Part shown: positions 1 to 11,908 of the stretch, in pieces
How the letters are laid out: every line of letters starts with the position of its first letter
Numbering within the stretch: the stretch's first letter is position 1
DNA from: Gigaspora margarita
Lineage: Eukaryota > Glomeromycota > Glomeromycetes > Diversisporales > Gigasporaceae
Direction of reading: 5' to 3'
NCBI GenBank assembly: GCA_009809945.1
Contig: WTPW01000560.1
Span: 101,569 to 165,568, forward strand
Length of the DNA stretch: 64,000 bases
Position numbers and translations under genes: made by a program
The notes under the pieces: model-generated
What the model was told of the DNA's origin: nothing
What the model saw: the letters and a program-made list of their open reading frames with translations, nothing else
The model's database searches: none

Positions 1-15
1 AGTTAATTAGTGAAT

Positions 16-194
16 TACAATATAACCCCATAATAGTCACATTCGCATTAGTCACAATCTCACTATAGTCATCTCAATTCTTCTATTTAACTATATACAC
101 TATATATAAATTCTTGCTCGCTCTAGTTACAATCTCACAATAGACATATAGAATATCTGATTTTGGCATGTGACTATTGCAGGGTTATACTGTA
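16..194. mobile_element. TA-flanked MITE, family F1, copy 1
   Basis: Inverted ends (CAATATAACCCCATAATAG on the left, CTATTGCAGGGTTATACTG on the right) are flanked by TA on both sides. The interior is about 80% alike to the element at 11,909-12,086 in the same orientation. TA duplication plus CAGT-type ends is the Tc1/mariner pattern. There is no coding capacity. Confidence 0.8.
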
Positions 195-460
195 GATGTT
201 TGTTTTGTGCATTAAGTTTTTAATTTTACTATAGTATAATTTTGTAACTACACTTGCTTTAGTATTTTTTTTTAATAAATAAATAATAGTACAGGTTTGT
301 TTGTACATTCTATTTGTACTATACTTTTTGTTTTTTTATTTATTGAAAATTTAAAAATAAATATTGTAATCAATTTTGAATAAAAATTAATAAATTAAAT
401 GCTATTATAGTAATATATTTTTGTATATCTAATTAGACACAGTGCAGCTATAATACTATA

Positions 461-709
461 TGGGGTGAGCCAGTAGAAAAGGGACAAATCATTTTTAGTA
501 AATTTTTTTTAATTTTTAAATTTAAATATCTTAACAACTATTTAATCAAATTTGCTAAAAAAAAATTTATTTTAATCTTGAAATTATATAGGATTAAAAT
601 AAAAAAAAATTTATTAAATTTATTAAGATAGTTGTTAAGATATTTATGTTTAAAGTCAAAAAAACTTTTACTTAGAAAAAATTTGTCCCTTTTCTACTGA
701 CTCACTCCA
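461..709. mobile_element. Foldback MITE, family F4, copy 1
   Basis: This 249-bp near-palindrome has ends TGGGGTGAGCCAGTAGAAAA and TTTCTACTGACTCACTCCA, with TA on both sides. Related copies of nearly the same length lie at 21,062-21,308 and 53,139-53,387, with a decayed one near 11,545-11,810 and a divergent one at 42,730-42,988. It is non-coding and could fold into one long hairpin if transcribed. Confidence 0.8.
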
Positions 710-711
710 TA

Positions 712-1020
712 TATTTTCAAAAATAAGCTACTTTTTTGGACAAAAGTTATACAAAAAATGTAAAGGTAGCTTATTTTTGAATAGTTAAATTTTTTGAAAA
801 ATTGAAAATCTTACTAATAAAAAGTTTTTCAAATGCCCAAAATTTTTACAATAGATGTATTTTGATATTATGAACAACTTTACTTAATGCCTTTTGAGAT
901 TTACTTAGCAAAATTTAAACTTTTATATGTAGCAATTGCTAATAATTTCTTTAAAAATTTTTTAAAAAATAGAAAAGTAGTTTCTTTTAAAGGTAGCTTA
1001 TTTTCAGAAATATTCAGTAT
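712..1020 (+). mobile_element. MITE, family F3 (AAGCTAC ends), copy 1
   Basis: The inverted ends contain AAAAATAAGCTACTTTTTTG on the left and GGTAGCTTATTTTCAG on the right. The body matches the elements at 46,614-46,930, 49,776-50,091 (opposite orientation) and 54,424-54,733. It abuts the F4 element on its left and an F2 element on its right. A short open frame at 887-1084 falls inside it and is not a gene. Confidence 0.75.
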
Positions 1021-1022
1021 AC

Positions 1023-1347
1023 TACAGTCAGGCCTCTCTAAATGCAACTTTCCCAAATGTAATACTTTTCTAAGTGTACAATAAAAACTAGCCCTATAAT
1101 GGGACTTATAAATAAATGCATATTCTTTATTCTACAATTGCACACCTATTGTCTGGTTCACAATTTATAAATATAATTATGTGATTATTGGCCAATTAAA
1201 TTCATCATTTCTAGACTATTAAAGCTATATTTATCACACAATAATAGTAATATTATGATTTTAGTAGTGTTCTTTAATTGCAACACTTTCTAAATGCATG
1301 CTCTAGAGCTAGTCCCAATGACATGCATTTAAAGAAGTCTAACTGTA
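1023..1347. mobile_element. TA-flanked MITE, family F2, copy 1
   Basis: The ends CAGTCAGGCCTCTCTAAATG and ATGCATTTAAAGAAGTCTAA lead into an ACTG terminus, with TA on each side. The same terminal motif (CAGRCCTC...AAATGCAAC) bounds the larger element at 10,564-11,223. It is non-coding and Tc1/mariner-like. Confidence 0.75.
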
Positions 1348-2173
1348 ATTGTAAAATTTTTATAGGTTGGTATTAGTAGAAAAGTTGGTATAAGAGATCA
1401 TTAAAAAGAGTTGACAAACTTGTTTTACTCTATAATAAACTATAATAAAAATTATAATAAAAATATATAAATTTACTATAAATTCTAAGCTCAAAATTTT
1501 TTTCAATTTATACATTAACTTATTTTTGAATTTTAGAGATAAACTTTAAACATATTAGCAATTTGTTTGATCCCAAAATTGACCAATTATGATCGAGAAT
1601 ATCAAAAAATTTTATACGAAAATTTATTATAGAGTGAATTTTCACAAAAACAGCCTTTTTAACTAGCTTTGTATTTATAATTAAGTACATAGAAAATTAA
1701 AAAATGCATGTATTTAATTATAAGCCAAAAGTAGGTTAAAAGCCCATTTTTTGAAAATTAGCTTCTAAATTTATTCTTGATAGTTACCAATCCATCAAAC
1801 AATGCCCAATCTATCTAAAACACTCAAGTATTTTAACAAATAGTAAAAGTACTTCTTTCTATAGCTTAGCATAACCTTTTATTGAGTTTTATTGGTTTTT
1901 TAACTTGTTTAGATATCTAAAAAGCTCTTTTGTTAGTTGTAACAAGTGCTTCATTTGTTAGTTTTTCAATATCACTTAGAAGCAAATTTTTGTATAACAG
2001 TTTATCAAAAAAAGCCCAAAAATAAAACAGCCAATATGATTTAAATATTATTTAATAGAGACATATTATATTGCCTTAGTGACTTCATAATCGACCAAAT
2101 TAATTATATGATTCACGTGATAACTAATACTAATTGGTCATCATGTGAATTACATGATCAATTTTGATGGTCA
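1348..2173. other. AT-rich stretch without a recognised gene
   Basis: I see no open frame of note. A small imperfect inverted repeat at about 2,093-2,167 (GACCAAATTAATTATATGAT against ATGATCAATTTTGATGGTC) is probably a decayed MITE. Confidence 0.5.
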
Positions 2174-2735
2174 TTATATATATTTGAATTTATTAAAAAA
2201 AAATAATCTTATAATTTAATTTATTAAAAAAAATAATTGTATTTTAATTTATTAAAAAAAATATATAATTTGGGGTCTTTGCCTTAAAAATAGGGTTATG
2301 AGATCCCCAAACCAAAATTGAGGTTTTTGTTAAATTTTAATTTATGAAACACAAAATTTATTTCATGCAAATATTATAACTAGTTGACTTGATATTAAAA
2401 TGAGTTATAGAAGTTCAGAAGAGTTTTTAAATATAGAATGAAAATGATCAATATAGCAGATAAATATTTTACTGTCAATTTTGAAAAAATATTGTTACAC
2501 AATTTTAATTTTTATTCAATAACAAAAAAGGATTACAAAGATTATATCTAAAATTATCAAGAAATCAAATTTGGGTTGTTTTGGTTATACAATCTTTATT
2601 TGCTATTTACTCAAAAAAAATTTTTAGTGCCATAAAGTCATTTTTAAGCCAAATACCCTATTTAATTTATTAAAAAAAATAATTATATAATTTAATTTAT
2701 TAAAAAAAAAATAATTATAATACAGAAATAAAATC
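2174..2735. repeat. AT minisatellite interrupted by a MITE
   Basis: Units like TTTAATTTATTAAAAAAAAT recur at 2,185-2,265 and resume at 2,660-2,720. The sequence between them is the insertion listed at 2,272-2,658, so one array was split. Confidence 0.65.
2272..2658. mobile_element. Probable MITE with GGGTCTTTGCCTT ends
   Basis: The left end GGGGTCTTTGCCTTAAAAAT is inversely related to the right end TTTTTAAGCCAAATACCC. The same end motif (GGGTCTTTGCTTTGAAAAT) bounds the foldback at 28,908-29,143. The target duplication is hidden by the repetitive flank. Confidence 0.55.
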
Positions 2736-3935
2736 TAAATAACTATACTAAATTAAAACAAACAAAAACTTTTGCAGTGCTTTTCCATCAATTCTTTAAG
2801 CCTTGCAGGCATACTTTTCCTGGAACCTAAACAAGAAAAATTAGCACTGACTTTAACAACTTTGTAATTAATAACTTCAATTATAATAATTTCAAAACAA
2901 TGGCTCTAATTATGATGACTTCAACAATAATGACTAATCGTTAATAAGAAATTAAAAAAAGTTAGTTTAAAACAAAAAAAAATGAAAAATTAAAAAAAAT
3001 CTAAAAAATAAAATCTAAAAAAAACCTTATAGATCTTCAAAATTATTGTAACAATGAAGAATTATTACATCTACTATCTAATTATTACTCTAAACTACTA
3101 ACTAAAAATTGTTAAAAAAAATTTAAAAAAAATTACAAAAAAACTTATTTTAAAGATGTCCATTTTTCAACTACTATTTTTAAACAAAAGGACTAAATTA
3201 TAAATAAAATAAAAAAGTTAGTTTAAAAAAAATAAAAAAAAGTTAGTTTAAAAACAAAACAAAAAAAAAAACTAAACAAAACCAAAAACAAGCAAAAAAA
3301 AAATATATGAAAAAAAAAGAAAAAAAATTAAAGAAAAAAAAACAAAAAAAAACACTGAAAAAATATAAAAGAAAAAAAAACAAAAAAAAAGAATAAAAAA
3401 AATTAAAAAAAATTAATTTATAGTACTATAGCACTGTAGTACTATAGTACCATGGCACTACCTTTACCTCTATGATATAATTAATTTAGTTCAATAATTA
3501 TACAATTTATATACTATTATATTTAGAATACTATATATAAAAAATTGTGTAAAAACCTACTAAAGCAGCATAATATATGTTAACCCATCAACTATTAACC
3601 AATCAAAGAACTGGTTATTTTTTATATATAAAATCTAAAAACCCATTTTAATATATAAATATAAATCGGTTCCAAACTAATTTTAAAGAGTATTATTTTT
3701 TAGTGAGGATTTGAAATTCTGGGTCAGATATGTTAAAGTACATTAGAATTATAGTTAACTGGATCAGAATCAATTAATTTTTAATTGGTCATTTATTTTT
3801 GGGCTATAACTGATAAAAATTTTGCTATCCATGTAATTATTAACCAATAAATAATTATAATTTGGTGTAATATAACATGATCAGAAAAATGTCTTTAACA
3901 AAAAGTTTTATTAAGCTATTTTACTATATAATCTA
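2736..3935. other. A-rich gene-free stretch
   Basis: The stretch is long A-runs and low-complexity sequence on the plus strand (2,960-3,420). A short palindromic run of TAGTACTATAGCACTGTAG type sits at about 3,422-3,460, and a similar run occurs near 6,915-6,950. No gene is recognisable. Confidence 0.5.
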
Positions 3936-4025
3936 AACCCAAATCCTAACTGTGCACTTATCCTAAACCCTAATCTAACCTAAACCCAAACCTAACTGGG
4001 CACTCACCCTAACCCCAACCTAATA
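3936..4025 (-). repeat. Degenerate telomere-like CCCTAA tract
   Basis: Repeated CCTAAACCCTAAT, CCTAACTGGGCAC and CCCTAACCCC-type units occur here. Short related tracts lie near 19,423 (TTAGGGTTAGGG), 20,029 and 29,813. TTAGGG is the usual fungal telomere unit. These look like interstitial remnants, not a chromosome end, because ordinary sequence continues on both sides. Confidence 0.45.
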
Positions 4026-4196
4026 TAAACAAACTTAAAAGAATTTTTGTACTGATCATGTGGGGCAAAATTTTTATACTGATACTAGGGAACTAGACAA
4101 TTTACACAATTTATAGACAGTTCTTAGGGACAGTGCAATCACATGAATTGTTTGTTTGTGGTTTTAGTAATATCATATAAATTTGCACTGTTCTTA

Positions 4197-4800
4197 GGGG
4201 AGTGCAGAAAATCATGTAATTTTTTTAGGGGGGGAGGGGGGTCCCCAATTATCACGTCCTATATATATATAGTAAAATAGCCAATAATATTGAAGTATTT
4301 ATTATAATAAAAATTCGCCGAAAGTTGCTACATAGTAAAGTCTAAATTTTACTATGTCGATCGATAATTATCGATTAAGTAAACTCGTTTGGAATATCAA
4401 AATACATATATCCTGAAATTTTTATCAAAATTGAAGAATTTTTTATTATTTAACTTTTAATTTTTACGTTCGTCGAATGTATTTTTTTAAAAAATTTTAA
4501 AATTTTCGTCGAACATAAAAATCAAAAAGTCAAATAATAAAAAGTATTCCAATACTGATGAAAATTTTAGGGTAAGTGTATTTTGATCTTCTGAACAAGT
4601 TTACTTAAGCAACTTTAATCTATTCACATAGTAAAATTTTGACTTTACTATGTAGCGACTGTTATCGTACGTGGGGTCAAAAACATTTTTGAATTTTTTT
4701 AATATTAAAAAGACGAAATTTGATTGGTCAATAGTCTATCACAGGGGGGGAGGGGGTCGGACCTATGTAAACCCTAATTACGTGATTTACTGCACTCCCC
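4197..4800. mobile_element. TTA-flanked Harbinger-like non-autonomous element
   Basis: The inverted ends GGGGAGTGCAGAAAATCATG and TACTGCACTCCCC are flanked by TTA at 4,194-4,196 and 4,801-4,803. A 3-bp TTA/TAA duplication with G-rich ends is typical of PIF/Harbinger elements. G-runs (GGGGGGGAGGGGGG at about 4,227-4,241 and a similar run at 4,744-4,756) lie just inside the ends. An F5 foldback is nested in the middle. No transposase is present. Confidence 0.75.
4322..4668. mobile_element. Foldback element, family F5, nested copy
   Basis: This near-palindrome has arms starting GTTGCTACATAGTAAAGTC and ending GACTTTACTATGTAGCGAC. Related copies occur at 43,535-43,882, 52,735-53,070 and 53,694-54,068, with fragments near 44,105, 46,150-46,325 and 50,465. 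It lies inside the TTA-flanked element, so it inserted later. Confidence 0.7.
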
Positions 4801-5017
4801 TTACTGTCTGTAAGAACTGTTTGTAGATTCAGTGCTAGAAAAAATGTCCATCGTGTGTAGGCTTATATAAATTATGATTAGCCAATTAGATTTTTTTGTG
4901 ACTACTATAAACAAATTCTTCATCTTTTCTATATACAAAAATTAGCTAAAAACATCACAACAGACCATCAAATTATGATCTCTATGCCCCACAAGATTAT
5001 GTACAAGGGTCAGGTAG

Positions 5018-5297
5018 TGATCCAAATTGTTAGTTGAAAAATTGATTAGTTGACAACTTTTCAACTAATCGATTGAAAATTTTTTAATCAACTAATTGTT
5101 GGTTGATTATCTAAATAATAAATTTAAGACAAAAAATTTTTTTAGCCAATTGGACTGGTTTAAAATAATTCAGAAAACACATGATTATTTATTGTATCCA
5201 ATTAAATTTATTGAAAATATGTGACTATTAGTTGCATCTAATCGACAACTAAGTTGACAACTAATCGATTGGAAAATTTTAATTAGCTCAGAATACT
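5018..5297. mobile_element. Inverted-repeat insertion flanked by a 12-bp direct repeat
   Basis: AGGGTCAGGTAG occurs at 5,006-5,017 and again at 5,298-5,309. The sequence between is built from inverted CAACTAATCGATTG-type motifs. The direct repeat suggests a target duplication longer than 8 bp, but the element's ends are not sharply defined. Confidence 0.5.
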
Positions 5298-5421
5298 AGG
5301 GTCAGGTAGAGTAGGACAAAAAATTAAACAAAATCAGATTAGGAGAAACCTTTTCTGGCAAAACCCCTGTTCTCTTAAATACTGCTAATAAATCCCAAAA
5401 ACTATATTATTATATCATAAC

Positions 5422-5571
5422 TAGAGTTGCAGGCATTTAGAAGGTCCAAGATAGTATGTCACTTTTCATATCATATAAAATTTATATATAATCATATTAA
5501 ACATCATGTCACATATGTCACGTCAAATGTCATAGTATATGTTCATTGATATTCTAATGCCTGCAGCTCTA
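5422..5571. mobile_element. hAT-like MITE, 150 bp
   Basis: The ends TAGAGTTGCAGGCATTTAGA and TCTAATGCCTGCAGCTCTA are inverted. Flanks ATCATAAC (5,414-5,421) and GTCATAAC (5,572-5,579) match in 7 of 8 bases. An 8-bp duplication is the hAT signature. Confidence 0.75.
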
Positions 5572-5849
5572 GTCATAACATCATATATGAATTATACAAT
5601 AAATCACAAAAATGCATCAAATAAAATTAAAATAAATCACTACAATGCATCAAATGGCAAAATCATACAATAAATCATTATAATGCATTAATGATCAATT
5701 ACTATATACCTGTGATTGATTGGAGACAAAATGCTGATTGATACTTTCATATCAGGCAGCTAATATAAATAACTCATTGGTAAACAACCTATTCGAAATA
5801 AATAACTTATTAGTAAACAACCAAATAATCTAATAGCCTCTCCCTAACC

Positions 5850-6760
5850 TTAACATGAATTGCCTAACACTACTTGAATTTCAAACACTACTAAGAATAC
5901 TAAAAGCAAATCAAACAGCAAAATTTACCTTAAAATCAATACAAACAACATTAATATCCATATACAACAGCAACATGACATGAAAATTTCATAGTAAAGT
6001 CAATACAAAAAACAACAACATATCTACAATAGTGACACAGTATGATAATAATACCAAGAATAGCTAAAAAAGAAAACTAAGAAGTTAAACATGCAACATT
6101 AACAATACTAAAAACAAATCAACTGATGAAATCTACTATAATATTAACACAAAAAATGACAACCCATCTACAATATCGCAGGCATGAAAATGACAATCTA
6201 GAAAGAAAAATCAGAAAGTTAGACTTGTAATATTAGTGACACCACAAGTAAATCAACTAAAAATCTACAATAAAGTCAATGCAAGAATAACAAAATTCAC
6301 CTATATATTGACACAGTACAAAACTAAAACTGAAAATAATCTAAAAAAAAGTAGGAGGTTATACATGCAATATGAGTAACACCAGAAGCAAGTTAACTAA
6401 TGAAATTTACTATAAAACAAATACTGTATATTACTGAATAGAAGCTACCCCTGAATAGAAGCTACCTCTTGATTTTGGATCCAAAAATCTAAAATAGTTA
6501 CTATATTTTAATAGTAAAATTAGACCCGAATAGAAGCTATCCCTGTGGTTTAGCCTAAGAAAATCAAAGAAAATCAAAAATTTTTTGGTAGCTTCTATTC
6601 GGTAATATACAGTACAATAAACAACAATAAACAACAATACCCATATATAATAGCATAAAATTGGCATCAAGAACGATTTAGAAAGAAAATTGTAAAGTTA
6701 AACATGATATCAAAAGCAAGTCAGATGAAGAAATCTACTATAAGGCATCTATAATAACTC
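5850..6760. repeat. Degenerate tandem array, period about 140-155 bp
   Basis: Successive units carry GTTAAACATGCAACATTA-like, then CAAATCAACTGATGAAATC-like, then CATCTACAATAT-like blocks. They recur near 6,088, 6,221, 6,360 and 6,699. The MITE at 6,422-6,614 interrupts the array. No coding pattern is seen. Confidence 0.6.
6422..6614. mobile_element. TA-flanked MITE inside the array
   Basis: The inverted ends CTGTATATTACTGAATAGAA and TTCTATTCGGTAATATACAG have TA on both sides. GAATAGAAGCTACC is repeated internally. The 79-residue open frame on the minus strand here is an accident of the inverted repeats. Confidence 0.8.
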
Positions 6761-7274
6761 TAATAATGATGATAGTGCACCTATGACTTCATTAATAGTG
6801 ACTCCAACTATGACAACTACAACTTGCTAAAAAAAAGTAGTGATTATCAAGTAATTATCACTGTTTACCTCACACTAAAATATTCAACTAAAATAATTAT
6901 ATCATAAGAGTAGCACCATGATACTATAGTGCTATAGTGCTATAGCACTATAATAATATTCCCAAAAAAAATATATATATATATATAAAAAAAAAGCCAA
7001 TAAAAAGAAAAACAAAAAAAAGGAAAAAAATGTAAAAAAAAAATATAAAAAAAATAAAAAAAAAAAAAATCTAGCTATTCCAAACTGTTAACTACCAAAT
7101 AAAAAAATTTAGTTATATAAAAAAAATTAAAAAATTAAAAAATTAAAATAAGATAAAAAAACTTCTTATATCTAACATAAGTAGTCTAACTTCTAAAATA
7201 CAATACTTGCTTGTTTTTATAATTTAGTTTCTCATAGTCATAATTGCTAATCTTTGATTTCTATTATACTATAT

Positions 7275-7805
7275 ACCATTCTAGTAACTATATATGAGAA
7301 TGAAATTATTTTAGATTCTAAAACCCAAAATTAAAATTTGAAGATGAAATTGTTTTTGATCTATTTTACTTGAAAAACGAAATTATTTGATACTTTTTTT
7401 AAATAGACAAAATTATAAGAAACATATTTATATAAATTTTATTTGCTCTTTATAGAAATTTTTAATTTTCTCTAATAAAGACAAAATAGGCCTTTTTCAA
7501 AAATTAATTTTGGTGGCATCACTACTAGAAACAATCCTGGAAATTGTGAAGCTCTAGTAATTCTGACTAGTAATGCTATCAAAATTGATTTTTGAAAAAG
7601 GCTAATTTTGTTTTTATTAGAGAAAATTAAAAATTTTTATAAGAGCAAATAAAATTTATATAAATATATTTCTTATAATTTTGTCTATTTAAAAAAGTAT
7701 CAAATAATTTTATTTTCAAGTAAAATAGATCAAAACAATTTTGTTTTCAAATTTTAATTTCAGTTTTAAAATCCAAAATAATTTTGTTCTCATATATAAT
7801 TCTGA
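7275..7805. mobile_element. Foldback element of about 530 bp
   Basis: Two long inverted arms (left TAGGCCTTTTTCAAAAATTA, right GATTTTTGAAAAAGGCTAAT, and outward to TATATGAGAATGAAATTATT) surround a loop of about 90 bp. A single-arm relic of the same family lies at 14,655-14,885. It is non-coding. Confidence 0.7.
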
Positions 7806-8090
7806 TCTAAAAGAAAAGAATATAAGTTGAAGATGAGAAGATAAGAAAAAAAAAAAAAAAAAAAAGGAAAAAAAAACTTCCAGAAAAAAAAAACAGTCTC
7901 AACTTCAAAATAACTTTGCTTAGAAAAAAAAATAAAAAAAATAAACAATAATTATCAACTAATAATCATTGTTTATATATAATTGCCAATTTCAAAAATG
8001 ATTGGTCGATTATATAAGAGTCACCATGGTGATGGGTTATTATTTTCTTTTTGCCTTAAAATTTTATGTTGATTTATATAAAACTTTTTT

Positions 8091-8374
8091 TTTTACTAAG
8101 ATAATTTATTTTATTTTCTAAGTAAACTTGTTTAGTACAAAATTTAACATGCTTTATATTTTGCCAAATTTGTTTTTCAAACTATTTCTAGATAAAAAGC
8201 TAAGTTAAAATTATATAAATTTTTTTATTTATAACAAAAATTTTTATATAATTTTAACTTAGCTTTTTATCTAATAAAAAGATTAAAAAAAAATTTTGAC
8301 AAAATATAAAGAATATAAAATTTTGTGCTAAACAAGTTTTTTTAAAAGACTAAAATAGATTATCTAAGTAAAAA
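8091..8374. mobile_element. Foldback element of about 285 bp
   Basis: The left arm (CTTGTTTAGTACAAAATTTA) is answered by the right arm (AATTTTGTGCTAAACAAG). The inner arms (AAAAGCTAAGTTAAAATTAT) continue the symmetry to the centre. No target duplication was resolved. Confidence 0.55.
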
Positions 8375-8622
8375 AGATTGTTTATTTAGATAAATATAAA
8401 ATTTTAAAGTTTATTTATAGCAAACTTAATTTTTTACTATACTATTCTATTTTTATATTATAAGTAAACTTGTTTAGTATAAAACTTTGCATATAATTAT
8501 ATTTTTAAAATTAATAAATCTTTATTTTTATAAAATTTTACTAACAAAATATTTAATTTTTGCAAAATTTTAAAAAGTTATTTTAAGTAATTTTATTTTA
8601 CTATTCTTAATATAGTTAATAC

Positions 8623-9254
8623 AGAACCCCGAACAATCTATGTAATGTCATATTTGAAAAATTGCTAATGGAGAGCCATTTTTTTAAAAAGGTTATATTT
8701 GAAAAGTAGATATTGGGTAAAAAGGTTATATTTGAAAACAGGTAATGGGCAAAATGAGTATATTTGAAAGAATGGTAACAAAGTAATTTTTTCAAATGTT
8801 ATATTTGAAAAGTAGTAATGGAAGTGGTGAGCGTTGGGTCCTGTTTTTTTNNNNNNNNNNNNNNNNNNNNNNNNNNNNNNNNNNNNNNNNNNNNNNNNNN
8901 NNNNNNNNNNNNNNNNNNNNNNNNNNNNNNNNNNNNNNNNNNNNNNNNNNNNNNNNNNNNNNNNNNNNNNNNNNNNNNNNNNNNNNNNNNNNNNNNNNNN
9001 NNNNNNNNNNNNNNNNNNNNNNNNNNNNNNNNNNNNNNNNNNNNNNNNNNNNNNNNNNNNNNNNNNNNNNNNNNNNNNNNNNGTTGGTTTGAAAAATTTT
9101 TTTGAAAGCTTACATTTCAAAAATTGGGAACCGATACCAAAGTTGGTACCTAATGTTTGAAATATAGCTGATATATACCAAAGTAGAACCGCTAACAGAA
9201 AAAATTTGTACTATGATCCTCAAATATAACCTCATATAGATTATTCGGGGTCCT
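8623..9254. mobile_element. hAT-like element, family F7, with internal tandem repeats
   Basis: The ends AGAACCCCGAACAATCTAT and ATAGATTATTCGGGGTCCT are inverted. Both flanks carry the identical 8-mer GTTAATAC (8,615-8,622 and 9,255-9,262). The left half holds short tandem units of the GGTTATATTTGAAAAGTA type. A sequence gap hides the middle, so a coding insert cannot be excluded. The AGGACCC-type terminus links it to the smaller F7 MITEs. Confidence 0.75.
8851..9082. other. Assembly gap (232 N)
   Basis: A run of unknown bases. Open frames computed across it are meaningless. Confidence 0.99.
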
Positions 9255-9639
9255 GTTAATACTAAAATTTAAAAATAAGTTAATATATAATTAAAAAAAG
9301 AATTTTGAGCTTAAAGTTTATAGTAAATTTATATAATTTATTATAATTTTTATTATATATTAGCATTCATATAAATAGATATAATATTTTCTCTGACTGA
9401 TAACTATATATTGTGATAATTAGAATCTCAAGCAAGTTTTATATAAAAATTTTTATAGTAATTTATAATATAAACTAGGTAAATGGAATCTATTTTAAGT
9501 CTGAAGGAAAACCAACACAGATCAGTCTAAAAAATAGCTATTTTTGGAGTATAATAATTGGTTTGATCTGATTAACCAATCAAATCCCAGGATTTATACA
9601 TGCACATACAGACATTAAGATCACTATTCCTCTACCATA

Positions 9640-10560
9640 ATGTTCTTTAGACAATTACAATCATTTTAATACAAACTCTATAATGTATTATGTCTCAAAT
9701 AGATTTGTAACAGAATAATTTATATTAAAAATTATAATATTTCAATATAAGATAGCTATACTTTAATTATTACTAGAATTGTAAAAACAGTAAGAATAGT
9801 AAATAAGTTTGGTAACAACATATTTATAGTAACTCACAAGTTTTATATTAACTTGTGATAGAAATTTTAATAATTCCAATACAAATTAACTCAACTATAT
9901 AAAAAATACAATAAATTCTAATACAAACTACTTCAACTTTAACCAATACTATGGTTACCAAAATAATAAGTTTCTATAATAGGATTTTTATAATTACTTA
10001 TAGTAAAAATTACAATTATTCTAATATGATAGCTTTAATACAAGCTAACTTAACCTTAAATTAAATATATATTGTAGTTACTGAAATAGTAAGTAGGCTT
10101 TATAGCAAAACTCTTTATAATAACTCTAATGCAAGCTAATTCTGATACAAACTAACTAAACCTTTGGTTAAAAAAGTATCAAAAATTAGATAATTTTTCA
10201 GAAAAGGAGGAGTAAAAAAAAGTTGGAATTATATATAAAAAACCTAACTATTTATATATTAAGAAAGAGTAAGAGAAGTAGACCTCTAATAAAAAATAAT
10301 TAAATGATTAATAACATAGCCCTTAAGTGTTGTTACAAACTTTTTATATAACTTATAATTAGATTTTAATGCAAATTTATACAACTTTGACTATATAGTA
10401 TAGTTAGGAATAACAAATAATTTTTAAAAGAAACATTTAATATAAATCTATAATAAATATTATAATAATATTAATACAATCAAACTTAACTTTGACTATT
10501 GTGTGCTATATTACAATATAGTTAGATTTACTATTATATAATTTTTGCAAGTTCTATAAA
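9640..10560. repeat. Degenerate tandem array, period about 120-140 bp
   Basis: Loose copies of a unit containing ATACAAACTAACTCAACCTT, then a TATGTTACTGGAATAGCAAG-like block, then TTTTTATAGTAACTCATAAT recur through the stretch. Isolated units occur near 12,190-12,290 and 14,440-14,620. No gene is seen. Confidence 0.55.
10195..10330 (+). repeat. Dispersed repeat, partner at 31,025-31,165
   Basis: AGAAAAGGAGGAGTAAAAAA through GTAGACCTCTAATAAAAAAT matches the later copy closely over about 135 bp in the same orientation. The boundaries are unclear. Confidence 0.55.
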
Positions 10561-10563
10561 TAT

Positions 10564-11223
10564 TATAGTCAGACCTCCATAAATGCAACCTCTATAAATA
10601 CAATACTTTTCTAAAAAAACCTGAACATCTTTTATATAGGTCTTAACTGGATTTTGGCCAATTTTGATCTAATTTGCTAAAAATGACAAAACTATGTTTG
10701 TTTAAATAACTCTTGATCCAGTGACCAGAATTGAAAAAATTGAATAAACTTTTTTTTTTTAAATGCGCCTTACTGAGAGCTTCATTTTAAAAAAAAGTTT
10801 ATTTAAATTGGACTACTAAATGCCAAGATAATTGCTAAAAACTGTTTTTTTTGCTTTCCAAATTTTAGGAGTTTTTGCTAAAATGTGTAATATATGATCT
10901 CTGTACTAGATGTTCAGGGTCCTTTCCTAAATGTACAATTTTGTCTTGCTTGTAAGAAATTATTAGTGCTAAATGCACATTCTATATTCTGTAAATGCAC
11001 ATTCTTCTAAATAATTTTTTATAATATACTACTTTTCTAAATGCACGTAACCAATCAAATTTTAGTATTTAAAAATAGGTTATATAGTTTTAGTTGAAGA
11101 TATGCAAATGATAATATAATTTTTAAAGCTGCAATTTAATTGGCTCTTTCTAAATGCAATACCTATCTAAATGCACATTATAGTCTTGTTTGTATATATT
11201 ACATTTATAGAGATTTGACTATA
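10564..11223. mobile_element. TA-flanked element, family F2, larger copy
   Basis: The ends TAGTCAGACCTCCATAAATG and CATTTATAGAGATTTGACTA are inverted with TA outside. The interior has many CTAAATGCACATT motifs. It carries the nested F7 MITE at 10,616-10,923; without that it is about 350 bp, close to the F2 copy at 1,023-1,347. It is non-coding. Confidence 0.7.
10616..10923. mobile_element. hAT-like MITE, family F7, copy A
   Basis: The flanks TTTCTAAA (10,608-10,615) and TTCCTAAA (10,924-10,931) differ by one base. The right end is AGATGTTCAGGGTCCT and the left end is its degraded inverse. The centre is an inverted repeat around GCGCCTTACTGAGAGC. It matches copies B (30,624-30,917) and C (39,091-39,386). 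Confidence 0.8.
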
Positions 11224-11544
11224 TAATTAAAATACAAGCAATTGTCTAAATTCATGTATTTTTAAAATTTATTTTATCATATTTTTGGTATTTTTATTCA
11301 AGTTTACTAAAATATACCACTAGTGTTAATATCATAATGATTTTTGCCAATCAAAATTTTAAATACAGTATAATATAAAAATCAGATATAATATAAAATT
11401 TTTTTTATTTTGTTATTTTTTTTTAAAAAATACCTCTAACTCAAAATTTTACCTATAAACCCATCTTTTTTTAATTAAAATAATTCTTTGTAAAATTTTC
11501 TATATACTATACTTCACTCTAACTCCTTACTATTAACTCTATTT

Positions 11545-11810
11545 TAATATTTGAAAATAAGTCAAAAAAATTAAGCAAATTTTTTATAATAAAAATTTTT
11601 TCAAAACTTTGAATAGAAATAATTTAACAAAAATTTGATCAAATTTGATAAAAAAATTTTTAAATTAATTTTATAAGCCTATTAAATTAATTTAAAAAAA
11701 TTCTTATCAAATTTGATCAAGTTTTTGTTAAGTTATCTTGATTTAAATTTTTAAAAAAAGTTACTAAAAAAAATTGCTTAATTTCTATTAACTTATCCCT
11801 ATTTATTAAA
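11545..11810. mobile_element. Decayed foldback, family F4
   Basis: The arms closely match the F4 element at 21,062-21,308 (AAACTTTGAATAGAAATAAT, ATCAAATTTGATCAAGTTTT), but the GGGGTGAG termini have eroded. Confidence 0.6.
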
Positions 11811-11908
11811 TTTAAATTTGGTTTATTTTTTTTTTGTGATAATGATCTTTATATACTAGTGTTTAATACCAGTAGTGCATTTAAGTAAACTTGTTTTTAT
11901 TATATTAT

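Noticed and set aside
3936..4025. True telomere
   Set aside because: Units are degenerate, only about 90 bp long, and embedded in ordinary sequence on both sides.
6431..6670. 79-codon minus-strand frame
   Set aside because: It lies across a TA-flanked MITE and its inverted repeats. Composition is that of the repeat.
8665..9160. Several open frames crossing the N run
   Set aside because: They are open only because unknown bases cannot form stop codons.
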